DNA of 64,000 nt from Siphonodentalium dalli (lineage: Eukaryota > Mollusca > Scaphopoda > Gadilida > Siphonodentaliidae), in NCBI GenBank assembly GCA_032622095.1, contig CP136061.1, positions 38,943,797-39,007,796 of the forward strand. Reading direction: 5' to 3'. Made by a program: the position numbers and the translations under genes. The notes beneath the pieces were generated by a model, which had not been told where the DNA came from, did no database searches, and saw nothing but the letters and a program-made list of their open reading frames with translations. This document shows, one piece after another, positions 44,821 through 54,499 of the stretch. The number at the start of each line of letters is the position of its first letter. The first letter of the stretch is position 1.

Positions 44821-45060
44821 GAATTAGAATCATCTAAGAGGACAATTGAAGTCGTGAGAGGATGGCAGTGGTGGGGATTTTTAAATGGGATTGGGTTGTT
44901 GCGGGAGTAAAATGATGCTTGTATATAATAATCGTCATGCGTCAGACGCTGGTCTTCATAATAATAGAATATGTCGTGAACTATATACCTTCCATGAGAA
45001 CAAGAACACATCCAACAGCTATAACCTGAAACAGGAAAATTCCTATTTTGTAACACTTAC

Positions 45061-45294
45061 AACAGCAGTCCATTCTGTTGACGATCAGTCCACCAGTAAC
45101 CATGTGGGTGGCGCCCAGATCAACGTACCAGTATGGATTCAGTTGATCGTTTGTTTCAGTGCACGATTTCTCAAAGAAGTTAGAGTCCCGATTTCCGTCA
45201 TTGGCGTTTTCAGGTGCCCCGAAAGTGTTATCTGGCCAAACTGTTGATCTCACGGCAGGCTTGTTGAGTGCTATGTTGGTCGGCATAACATATC
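45061..45294 (-). CDS. F-type lectin (FTP/discoidin-like) domain, N-terminal exon
   Basis: A 234-bp exon between an acceptor (AATTAATTACAG, ending at 45295) and a GTAAGT donor at 45060-45055; both boundaries are phase 1. It encodes NIALNKPAVRSTVWPDN, ENANDGNRDSNFF, SCTETNDQLNPYWYVDLG and NRMDCC. F-type lectins bind fucose through a H-x26-RxD-x4-R/K motif and calcium through an N-terminal loop. Here RMD is present, but the histidine position is glutamate (SCTE, 26 residues before the Arg) and the last basic position appears to be aspartate in the next exon. Canonical fucose binding is therefore doubtful. Family members act in innate recognition or fertilisation. Upstream exons are not visible; a CACTA element begins about 250 bp upstream. 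Confidence 0.82.
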
Positions 45295-45544
45295 CTGTAA
45301 TTAATTGTCAAGCATGAAAAAGGCGACGACGAATATGACGATGATAATGATTATGTTTACATAATGACACTTGGGACTATACTTGATAAAATCTTATGTT
45401 AAAAACTACCACATAGTCTGCAGTGTTGTCGATAATGGTGTTTCATTACATTTCTATGGTTACGACGATGGTGCACGGCGAATATACGAACGACGACAAA
45501 GACGAGGGAGAACACGAGGAGTAGGTTGAAGCGGATGATGACAC
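45295..45544. other. Intron-side sequence upstream of the lectin exon
   Basis: No additional exon or promoter is visible. GACGACGA-type runs occur at about 45325-45500. Confidence 0.4.
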
Positions 45545-45546
45545 TA

Positions 45547-47724
45547 CACTGTTAGAAATTACTGTCGGTTCGACGGTTTCGGGCCGTCATAATCGACGGT
45601 CCCATACCGATTCATCAGTTTGACGGTCCCATACCGTTTTTTTATGTGCCCATGAAAATTGCCTAAATTAAATATTTTCGTGATTCAAAGTCATGCCGTC
45701 AAAATTCAATAGTATATTTATCGGCGACCATATTATATACGTCAATGACTCCATACAGTATGACTGAATCTTACTCTGCTGATATTTAATATGTATTATT
45801 AATGCGGCATTCATTCTGTGTTATGCGGGCCGTACGAATTTTCATGAGTACGGTACGTAATTCTCATTCCGGGGTTAAGTTCCCGCTTTAGCAATCAGCT
45901 CATTTCTTCGCCATTTTATGATTTATCGTTGATAGCAAAATGTTGTTTTTTGGGAAACTGTTACCTTTTCGGTTGTGGACAGTTGTTAAGACGGTCTGAT
46001 TTCGGTTCCCGTGATAACCGGACAAGTTGCAATTCAGCGAATAGCTGCTTAATCATTGACAATTTCCACTAAATTCGAGAGTAGAGATTCATGTCAATCA
46101 TGGCATGATCCGCCGCCCGGGGTCTGACTTCATTCGACGCATTGCTGATGTTGAAATTGCAGTGTTGTGACTTAGTATCAAACACTGGCACACTTACTGA
46201 CACTAGATGATAGAGGTACAATTAACACAAGCTTCGATGTCAACTAATAGTGACAATGATAACAACAACGACTCAACGAGCAGCTATTACTATTAGAATG
46301 TTGACAATCCAGTTGACTGTTTTCTGAATCTGATTGTTTCAAAGCACATGCATGTACATTTACAAGAGAGGATATACATGTACATGTACTGTATGCACCA
46401 GTGTAATTCACAAGAGCTTCATTGTCAACAACAGCACAGTAAACAATGAACTGACAAATTCATCCCGTGTTCATCAATTTTCAATGAAACGTGTGGATAT
46501 GAGACATTGTCATCATTCGCCATGTTATCGGCAAGTTATTACGACAATTTACCGGGAGTACACTATTGGTTGGATGTTCTTATCAAACTATCTTTGGCTG
46601 AATCACTGATATTGATACTAAGTCAATGTCGTGATACCAGTATACAGTTTGATGCATCATGCTTTAAAATTTCCTGGAAATTGTGCGACTACAGGAGAAC
46701 ATTGTCGCCAAGTCATCGCGCACAGTTATTATGGGATCTGCTGTTGTCTTGACGGTTCCAATCCCAACTAGCTGTTATTGATATACAGTACCAGTACAAA
46801 AATGGTATATTAAGCGCGCTATTTTCGCGACCAATATCGCAATAATATTGCAAGTGGAAACGCTTATAAGCTTGTCGCTTGTGATATTATTGCAATATTT
46901 TGCACTTAATATCTCAATATTTTGCGCTTAATATTGCGACATCTTGCGCTCAAAATTGTGACATTTAAATAAAATTATTGCTTCTTCTATATTGTTTATT
47001 GTATAAATCGAGACAATGTTTTAGATATGTATATAATTATAGTTGTAAATGCTATATGTACACTATATGTACACTAAATGCACAGTATTTATCTAATATA
47101 AATATAACACTATCGGGTCCTTATGAAATTTAGCGCGCTTAGTATCGCAATATTTTGCGTTCAATATTACAGTAGTTAGTGAAAGGCGAACACATTATGC
47201 GTGTGCAGCATTTTCCGGATTAAATTCCACTAGTCAAATAACAAGCTTGATCCTCTGCAAACTGCAAAGTTTCATAAGTATTGTCTATCACTTTATGCAT
47301 TGAGGATTTACATTTCATCAAAACTATGATCGTAACTAAGATGTATTTTTCAGTTATGAATAATATCAGTTTCGACCATTCAAAATCATATGAATCGTAA
47401 TGCCTATCAGAAATTATATTGTCACCATGGGAACCTGGCTAATTCTATGGCAAATTAGCAAATTAAGAGCAAAAATTTGGTGTTGACCCATGAAAAATAC
47501 CATTGGTCTGACCTTTATTAGTTACGGTCTTGATATTGATTAAACGGTGCTGAACCGTAAAAAATACAACGGTCTGAAAGTTATTGGTGACGGTCTGCCC
47601 GTTACTTAAACGGTTTTATACCGTGGAACATGCTACGGTCTGACCGTATGTTTAACGGTCAAATGTTGGCAGCGATGTTACGCGGTCTCACACAGTTGAA
47701 ACGACGGTATTTTTTCTAACAGTG
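45547..47724. mobile_element. 2.18-kb CACTA (EnSpm/Chapaev-type) element, non-autonomous
   Basis: The left end CACTGTTAGAAATTACTGTC is mirrored by a right end whose complement is CACTGTTAGAAAAAATACCG. TA flanks both sides. Multiple subterminal CGGTCTGACCGT / GACGGTCCCATACCG motifs lie near both ends (45570-45650 and 47510-47670), as in the transposase-binding arrays of CACTA elements. An internal AT-rich segment at 46.81-47.16 kb repeats AATATTGCG and AAGCGCGCT. Plus-strand frames at 46334-46752 are unassigned and no DDE transposase is seen. Confidence 0.75.
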
Positions 47725-47773
47725 TACAATGGCGATTTAAATAGATTTTGCTCCAGGAAGTTCGTGTATATAT

Positions 47774-48230
47774 TATACTAGCTGGTGGACCCGACTTCGT
47801 CCGGGCCGTTTCCCTTCTGCTTTTCGGCGAATTGCGCGATTTGACCTTGAATTGACCATTTTGAAGGTCAAGGTCAGGTCGGGGTAACGATTTGACCCGT
47901 CCAAAACACTCCCCGGACAAAAGTATCCGACAAAAGTACCCGTCGAAATCCGTCCGGTTTTACCCGATTTGACCTTGAATTGTCCATTTTGAAGGTCAAT
48001 GTCAGGTCCGTGTCACGATTTTACCCGTCCAAAACACTCAACGGACAAAAGTGGCCCTAGGTATAAAATTTCGTCCAAATCCGCCCGTTTTACCCGATTT
48101 GACCTTGAATTGACCTTTTTGAAGGTCAATGTCAGGTCGGGATCACGATTTGACCCATCCAAAAGTACCTCTAGGTATCAAATTTCTTCGAAATCCGTCC
48201 CGTTTTACCCGATTTGACAGTTGACAGTTG
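47774..48230. repeat. Dispersed repeat R1, copy 3 (about three tandem sub-units)
   Basis: TAGCTGGTGGACCCGACTTC begins it. Then three tandem sub-units of about 125 bp each contain GATTTGACCTTGAATTG, TTTTGAAGGTCAA, CGATTTGACCC and AAATCCGTCC. A short GACAGTT triplicate follows at 48213-48232. Confidence 0.85.
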
Positions 48231-48232
48231 AC

Positions 48233-48628
48233 AGTTCACTCAGACCGGACTCTAAGGTGCCTAATAATAGTGATGGCCTAATATAAATCGATATGGGTGG
48301 AATTGTTAGCTACACACTGTCTCTTACAATATGTTATACATGAAAATCATACATTGTTATTTGTTCATTCACTGAGTGGAGAGCCGTGGCCAATGATGCC
48401 TGTCTACCAGGCCCCGGACTCCTTGATTTTGGCAGAAATGTTTCAATAATGGCCGAATTCCATCAATAATATGTTTGACAACTAATAGTAATCTGGACAT
48501 GGAAATTTTTCTCCAAAAATAATAATCCTATTATAATAGAATAGTGTTGACTATGATTTAGGCTTCCTGTCATATACATGTAGATGCTAATAGGTCATTA
48601 ATCAAGTCTGGCTCTGCGTGAATTCAGC
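48233..48628. other. No gene seen; half copy of a MITE end
   Basis: GGACTCTAAGGTGCCTAATA at about 48247 resembles the TACTCT...GCC.AATAA termini at 11.37, 13.10 and 48.91 kb. The rest is featureless. Confidence 0.4.
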
Positions 48629-48652
48629 TATTATAGTTTAACCGGACTTCAG

Positions 48653-48777
48653 TATACCGGTATATGTAAACTTCAGGTTCACTCGCTGAGTGAACCTGAA
48701 GTTTACATGCATTGTATACCGGTATATTGATGCCATGACGTAGCAAAAGGGGCTCTTTTTTGCTACGTCATGGCATC
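48653..48777. repeat. Two adjacent near-perfect hairpins
   Basis: Hairpin 1 has perfect 19-bp arms (48666-48684 and 48688-48706, GTAAACTTCAGGTTCACTC) around a 3-base loop. It is enclosed by TATACCGGTATA on both sides. Hairpin 2 has perfect 20-bp arms (48729-48748 and 48758-48777, starting GATGCCATGACGTAGC) around a 9-base loop. Only 2 bases separate the outer palindrome of the first from the second. Confidence 0.92.
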
Positions 48778-48904
48778 GTCTCACTTCTTAATACACAAGG
48801 TAGCTACACTGAAGTGTATATAACACTTTAAGAGAGCAAATTAGTTATAAATCAGTTATTGTGAATGGTCATAGATGCCGGCATATATCACACTGTACTA
48901 GTAT

Positions 48905-49091
48905 GTACTCTAACCTGCCGAATAATAGTGCAGGCCGAATTATAGTGCAGGGCTGAATTTTCGGCTGAAATTAATAATATTGGAGACAGTTTCTAGACAT
49001 GTCTCATTCCCTTTTAATAATAGTGCAGGGTTGTAATTTTGACTGAAACTAAATAATCATGCATGCACTATTATTCGGCAGGTGAGAGTAC
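48905..49091. mobile_element. 187-bp MITE with GTACTCT...GCCGAATAATAG ends
   Basis: The left end GTACTCTAACCTGCCGAATA is mirrored by TATTCGGCAGGTGAGAGTAC, with one or two mismatches and a TAGTGCA extension. AATAGTGCAGG recurs three times inside. A member of the group that also includes 11370-11758 and 13099-13517. Confidence 0.82.
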
Positions 49092-49640
49092 ATGTACATC
49101 ATGCAGGGCTTAAAATCATTGAATAATCAGAATCATGATTCTTAGTTTGTTTCACGTAAAAGCAGCTGATTCGCTGTATAAATGTTATATTTTGCTTATT
49201 GTAAAATTTGATCGATTTTAAGGCCCGGCATGAGTCATTCGGTAAGTTATCACAGAGGCTCCATGAATAATTAAGATATTCTACATCCTACTAATTTCTT
49301 TTAATCCGGTACGTGTTATATCACTTTTATACCATATATTCCTCTTGTCTATTTTATCTTTACATGTAGGTTGACCTACACTAATGTGCGAGTCAAAAGA
49401 CCATTAAAACGTATATTATCTTACGATAGTTGAATATATTAAAATAATTGAATTCAAATTGTGCTGGACCTGTTACTGACAAACTGGTTAGTGCGTACTG
49501 GGCCAATATGCAGTACGAAAACAACGACAGATGGAACCCATGGATAGTATCGCAAACGTAGGAGAGCAACCCACAGCACCCCTGACAAGCAAAGTACAGA
49601 ACCATACATTAGCAGTACTCCGTGAAGGGAACAGGGCCGA
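49092..49640. other. No gene supported
   Basis: AT-rich; small overlapping frames only. Confidence 0.4.
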
Positions 49641-50290
49641 ATAATCTATAGATGGAATCTTTCGATAAGAACGCCGAGTTGGACTCTCGACGCAACGCTT
49701 GATGCAGGTCAGCGAAATAACATGGGCAGGCCTATCCCAAGCTGACCACCTGTTAACACCTGGTACATATCTACAGATAGAATAATGAATATTGTCCCGT
49801 CTGACTGAACTCGGACCACGTCGCGAGTCACTCGAAAGAAACCAGCCTGGGGCACACCAAAGTAGCGACTAATATAAATACTGCAGCGAAATTTCAAGTC
49901 ATTACGAAGTCCAATGCTTTCAACTGCGAACGACTGAAGACAACTACGAAGGCAGATATACCAAGAAGAAAAGACGCTTGCATCGAGATGGCCGTGAATA
50001 CAAGGTAAACTAAATACTTGTAGTTCGGAGCAACGCATCCCCGATGTATCGACGACAAGGCACGCCCAACGACAGTAGACGACAGGCCGAGATGCTAACT
50101 AGAGATCAGCGAATTCAACATATGATGAAGCGATGAGCCCACGAGACGCGCAGACGACAGAAAGGCGAACTCAACCTATGGAGATAATAGAAGCCCATGA
50201 TTCACGTAGACGACAGAAAACGAACCCGACGAAGAAAAATTCCAATACCGACGAATATTTTGTAACTCGGTGTTACAAGTAGTCATTGAT
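49641..50290. other. GC-richer island with an unassigned 109-codon frame
   Basis: This stretch stands out in composition. On the plus strand it contains two imperfect copies of a GACGACAG...GCGAACTCAACCTATG-like phrase (50100-50225). On the minus strand an ATG frame of 109 codons (49709-50038) begins MRCSELQVFSLPCIHG and has a cysteine-rich N-terminal part. No domain is recognised. It could be a non-coding transcript, an exon or a decayed element. Confidence 0.3.
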
Positions 50291-50906
50291 CACGTAAACT
50301 CATGATATTTACTAAATAATCTTAATTTATATAAACATCACAATTAATGTCCATTGGTGACCATACATTATCAAAGTATGGTTAGTCTCGAACTGTCGGT
50401 CTCAATTCTGATGTCGCAATAATCAAAGGTGGAATTTTATTATCGTGATCTCTATGAACTAATTGGTTTGAAATCTTTGTAAAGCTCGTCACCCAATTCT
50501 CTGACACTAGTGGGTGGCACCGCACCAGTCGTAATCAATACCGTGGACTGGCTGGTACATGTAGCCTGTAGGTCAGCCATCGGGTCAGATAATTGAACTA
50601 ATTATCACATTTGTTCATGTACTGGCTAGTAATACATGTACGTGTAGCCTCTGTAGGTCAGACAGAGCGGCCATGAAGTCCAGAATATATATGTATGTCG
50701 AATATCGATCAGCGCTGGAGCCTTTAATTGTTTTGCGGAATTAATGGAACTAATTTTTATCACAATTTGCACTTTCATAAGCTTCATCATGCATCGTAAT
50801 TTTTGTTTTCTCCCATTGTCAATCAGTGCTATTCACTTATTCGAGTCAATCAATATCCACGACAACACTAAGTCAATATTGCAATATGCAGTTGTACCTG
50901 ATGAAT
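50291..50906. other. No gene seen
   Basis: GTACATGTAGCCTGTAGGTC and GTACGTGTAGCCTCTGTAGG (50559 and 50639) suggest a small direct duplication. Otherwise featureless. Confidence 0.4.
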
Positions 50907-51056
50907 AGTGAATAGTTGTACCTGTTGTACCTGTTGTACCAGTTGTACCTGTTGTACCTGTTGTACCAGTTGTTGTACCTGTTGTACCAGTTGTTGTATC
51001 AGTTGTACCAGTTGTACCAGTTGTACCTGTTGTACCAGTTGTACCTGATGAATAGT
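50907..51056. repeat. 9-bp minisatellite (GTTGTACC(A/T))n
   Basis: About 15 units of GTTGTACCA or GTTGTACCT, with occasional GTT insertions, flanked on both sides by GATGAATAGTGAATA. The minus-strand frame translates as Gly-Thr-Thr repeats, but this is a repeat artefact. Confidence 0.95.
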
Positions 51057-51465
51057 GAATACTCATACTGCGTAGCCTGCGTTTGGTCCGTAATCACATC
51101 ACTTCACATGATATGTTGTGATAATTAAGTGGTATTTCTAACATCCAAATAGATTAAAACACCATATAACTAATCCTTTATGAACACAACAGAATTTGCT
51201 GCATATAGTGTAGGAAACAAACAAGTATGACAGACGAAATTTATTACTGGTTGGCGATTTAAGTTTCAAATGGTTTCGATAATGGGTCACGCTAAACGTT
51301 CGAGCGCGAGACGGGGAAAGGTTGTAGTCGTGGTTTACAATTTCGTTTATTCTTGTTGATATATACCCGACAATGTTTATTTTTGGTGTTTCTGATAATC
51401 TATGATAATAACAAATACAAGAAATTAAAAAAATAATTTGTAAGTATTCGTTTATCACGAACATG
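51057..51465. other. No gene seen
   Basis: AT-rich. A 108-codon minus-strand frame at 51138-51464 shows no motif. Confidence 0.4.
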
Positions 51466-52307
51466 ACATTTTGAACTTATTCCCTATTCCTTATTCCTTA
51501 TTTTCAAAAATGTCTCCTTTGGTCAATTTGACGACATAGGTGGTTGGCCGGCCCCAAATACCCCCTAGAAACACTCCTACCCCCGTGGGTACCACATCGA
51601 GACCGTTTTGGGTATGGACCGTTTTTATGAACGGTAAGAATTTCGGTCAATTTGACGGGATGTGTGGTGGCCCGCCCCAAATACCCCATATAAACACACA
51701 TACCCCATCAGTGGCTCGCCCAAAATACCTCATAGAAACACACCTACCCCCACCCATCACCCGGGGTGAAAATGGGGTATGGACCATTTTCGAGAACGGT
51801 AAGGATTTCGACAAATTTGACGGCATGGGTGGATTGCCCGCCCCAAATAACACTATAAACACCCTACCCCCACCCATCACCCGGGGGTACCAAATGGGAT
51901 CTGGATAATTTCAAGAACTGTAAGTAGAGGTGATTCTATGGGGAATTTGGGGCGGGCCCACCATGCGTCAAATTGGCCGAAATCCTTACCGTTCTCGAAA
52001 ATGGTCCATACCCCATTTTCACTCCCCCTCGGGGTGGTATCCCCGAGGTGGTGGCGGTTAAGGGTGTTTATAGGGGTATTTAAGGTGGGCCACACCCATG
52101 CCGTCAAATTGGCCGAAATCATTACCGTTCTCGAAAATTGTCCATACCCAATGTTCACTCCCCCTGGGGTGGTACCCCGGGGTGATGGTGGGTTAGTGAT
52201 GCTTCTAGTGAGTATTTGGGGCGGGCCACCCACCCATGCCGTCGAATTGACCAAAATAGACAGTTTTGAGCATAAGAAATGAGGAATACGGAATAAGTTC
52301 CAAATGT
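51466..52307. mobile_element. 842-bp fold-back element built of about 110-bp sub-units
   Basis: The outer ends ACATTTTGAACTTATTCC and GGAATAAGTTCCAAATGT are inverted. Inside, three to four direct sub-units on the left contain TCAATTTGACGGCATG, GCCCGCCCCAAATACCC and ATGGACCATTTTCGAGAACG. They face two to three inverted sub-units on the right. The long frames on both strands are products of the repeats. Confidence 0.85.
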
Positions 52308-52439
52308 AATGTTCGTTATATTATCAACATTTTTCGTTCTGAAACATATTAACGAGCCGGCATCATTTAATCACTTCAAATTCCCCAAATTTCATAATTA
52401 TTCATTCAAGGGTTGGACCAAAATATGCTATGTGATATT

Positions 52440-52620
52440 AAGGCCAACCAACATACACATGTTTATTGTTTTAATTTGTTATTCTATGGTTTGTATGATG
52501 TGAATGTGTGATATTTAGGTTTATTTTTATTTAGGTACTAACATAAAGGCTGACAAAATGACAATTGTCATTGATAAATTCAAATATTTTACACAATAAA
52601 ATATTATAAATTATACCACT
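52440..52620. repeat. Dispersed AT-rich repeat F, copy 1
   Basis: Contains CATACACATGTTTATTG, TATGATGTGAATGTGTGATA, TACTAACATAAAGGCTGACA and ACAATAAAATATTATAAATT. Other copies are at 61.10-61.27, 63.29-63.48 and 63.82-63.90 kb. Confidence 0.85.
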
Positions 52621-52633
52621 TTATTTACTTGAG

Positions 52634-52891
52634 CGGTTGGGTCCTGCTGAATTGATATGATGCTGTTAGGGCAAACTGATGCTGTTAACAAAAAAGACCG
52701 TTATTTTTTTTAAATTTGTCTCAATCGCGGTGTTCCGATAATCTGAAAATCCATTATGCGTATCAAATTATAACATTCAAAAACAAATTTATTGCGAAAT
52801 ATTTATAATAATGGTTGTATTAGTTGTTGAAAATCGACTATATTCACGATGGATATTCGCGTCGTTTTAGACACACCAGCGCAGTTATTAT

Positions 52892-52924
<33 letters not shown>

Positions 52925-53112
52925 TCTTGAATATTTGTTTCATACACTGTTTTTTTTTATCAAATCACTCTAGTTATCCAATCACCGTGAACATTACAAC
53001 TTTAGAAAAATAACGGTACTTTTTTCGTAACGGAATCAGTTTGCTCTACCCGCATCATAGCAATTCAACATGGCCAGCGGCATCATAGCATATTAGCATG
53101 ACAACTTGACCA
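52634..53112. mobile_element. Expanded relative of the 20.99-kb palindromic MITE
   Basis: The left end GGTTGGGTCCTGCTGAATTG and the right end GCATCATAGCAATTCAAC...AGCATATTAGCATG correspond to the two halves of the compact element at 20990-21120. Here they are separated by about 370 bp that includes an (AT)n tract at 52893-52925. Confidence 0.65.
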
Positions 53113-54490
53113 GGGGTGGACGCACGACAGCTCAGCTACAATTATGTATCATTGTTTCAAACCGCTGAACATTCAAATGGCTGGTGTTACATGCATGTTT
53201 CAGTCGGACGTTATGTTACAATTTGCTTGATCGAAGAGTTCACAAACTATTTTCTCAAATATGTTTGGTTTCTTGAGGAAAAGGACCGATCTATATCAAC
53301 ACAATTTGTACATTGTGCGGTCCTTTTTCTGATAATGTTGGTATATGTTTCTGGTGTTTCTGACGTATGTGATAAAATAGTGTGTATTCGAACACCTATA
53401 TACCGGCATATGGATTGTTTCAAATTTCTCTTATATTCTATAGTGCTAAATTTTAAATGGTGATGCCATACAGTGTTTGCACGAAGATGAACTTCCGCAC
53501 TTAGCAAGACATGATATATAATAGGTGTTTTTGAAGTCGAAAAGCAAAGTTGATATTGAGTAATTAGACAACGCGCCATAAAACCAATGACATACATGTA
53601 CACCTATATTCTAGCCTGCATCATTATATAGGACGATTAGATTACCATTGATTTTTGCTAATACATCAGAAACCGTTCGATATATACACGTAAACATTAC
53701 GCACTCTGGAAGCGGAACATATCTATGTATGTACAGCGAATTACCAATGAATAATAATTAGAATTGAATTATATGTGTATGTTCTATATTATTACTGCTG
53801 ATAAATGTTACATTTGTATGTTAGTTTATAGTAATTAACAATCGCAAACATCACCGTTCTGAAAATATATTTTAAAATCTTACTTGAATTTCGTAGTGCG
53901 ACATCGCATTATTTTGGCTGAACGGAATAGAGGATATCTAGCGTTCTGAATTGATACTGGACAAATATATTTATTTGTTTTCGCGAGCGACTAGCTGCAC
54001 TTTAGGCCAGCGGAAATACATTTTGTTCTGGCAGTAGCAACAGAAACTCATTATCGCCAGAAACAATGTACTTTCGGTGACGACAAGTTGGTCGCGAAAT
54101 TTAGTCCTTGAGCCATATCATGAGATATTTGTGGTATCCACTTGAAATATTATAGATATCATCTCTTTAAATGTCTTCTTAGGCATTAATTATTTGAAGA
54201 AAACAGAACACATTTGCTTTGAATTGTTTACAAAATACTTGTTGGAGTTGGTGAGTTTTTCCAAATAAGACGGGTCTAAATCATGAGCAAGGATCATTTG
54301 TATAAGACATATTTTATTGTCACAATGTGACATTCGTGTGCATACACGTCGTGGTCACTTCACCTCATGTAATCTGAGTAAATAATGACATTTTGTATGG
54401 AATATTAAAAGCAACATTTCAGAGCTGACAAAACGCATAATAACATATAGTTTGATATACTGATATTGACCTAATCCCAATGAAAAAGTC
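53113..54490. other. No gene supported
   Basis: Overlapping frames of 115-118 codons on opposite strands (53.12-53.60 kb) have no motif and are probably chance. The rest is AT-rich. Confidence 0.4.
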
Positions 54491-54499
54491 GAAAATACT

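Larger units (their letters stand above)
40700..45060 (-). other. 4.36-kb intron of the lectin gene, packed with repeats
   Basis: Bounded by GTAAGT and TTATTTAG. It holds repeat E copies, a SINE, the double-hairpin MITE, a telomere-like tract, a GA microsatellite and several coding-like islands, each listed separately. Confidence 0.75.

Noticed and set aside
50833-51128. Gly-Thr-Thr or Leu-Tyr-Gln repeat proteins
   Set aside because: Translation of a 9-bp minisatellite; no sequence beyond the repeat supports a gene.
53116-53603. Overlapping 115- and 118-codon frames on opposite strands
   Set aside because: Mutual overlap, AT-rich composition and lack of motifs; probably chance frames.
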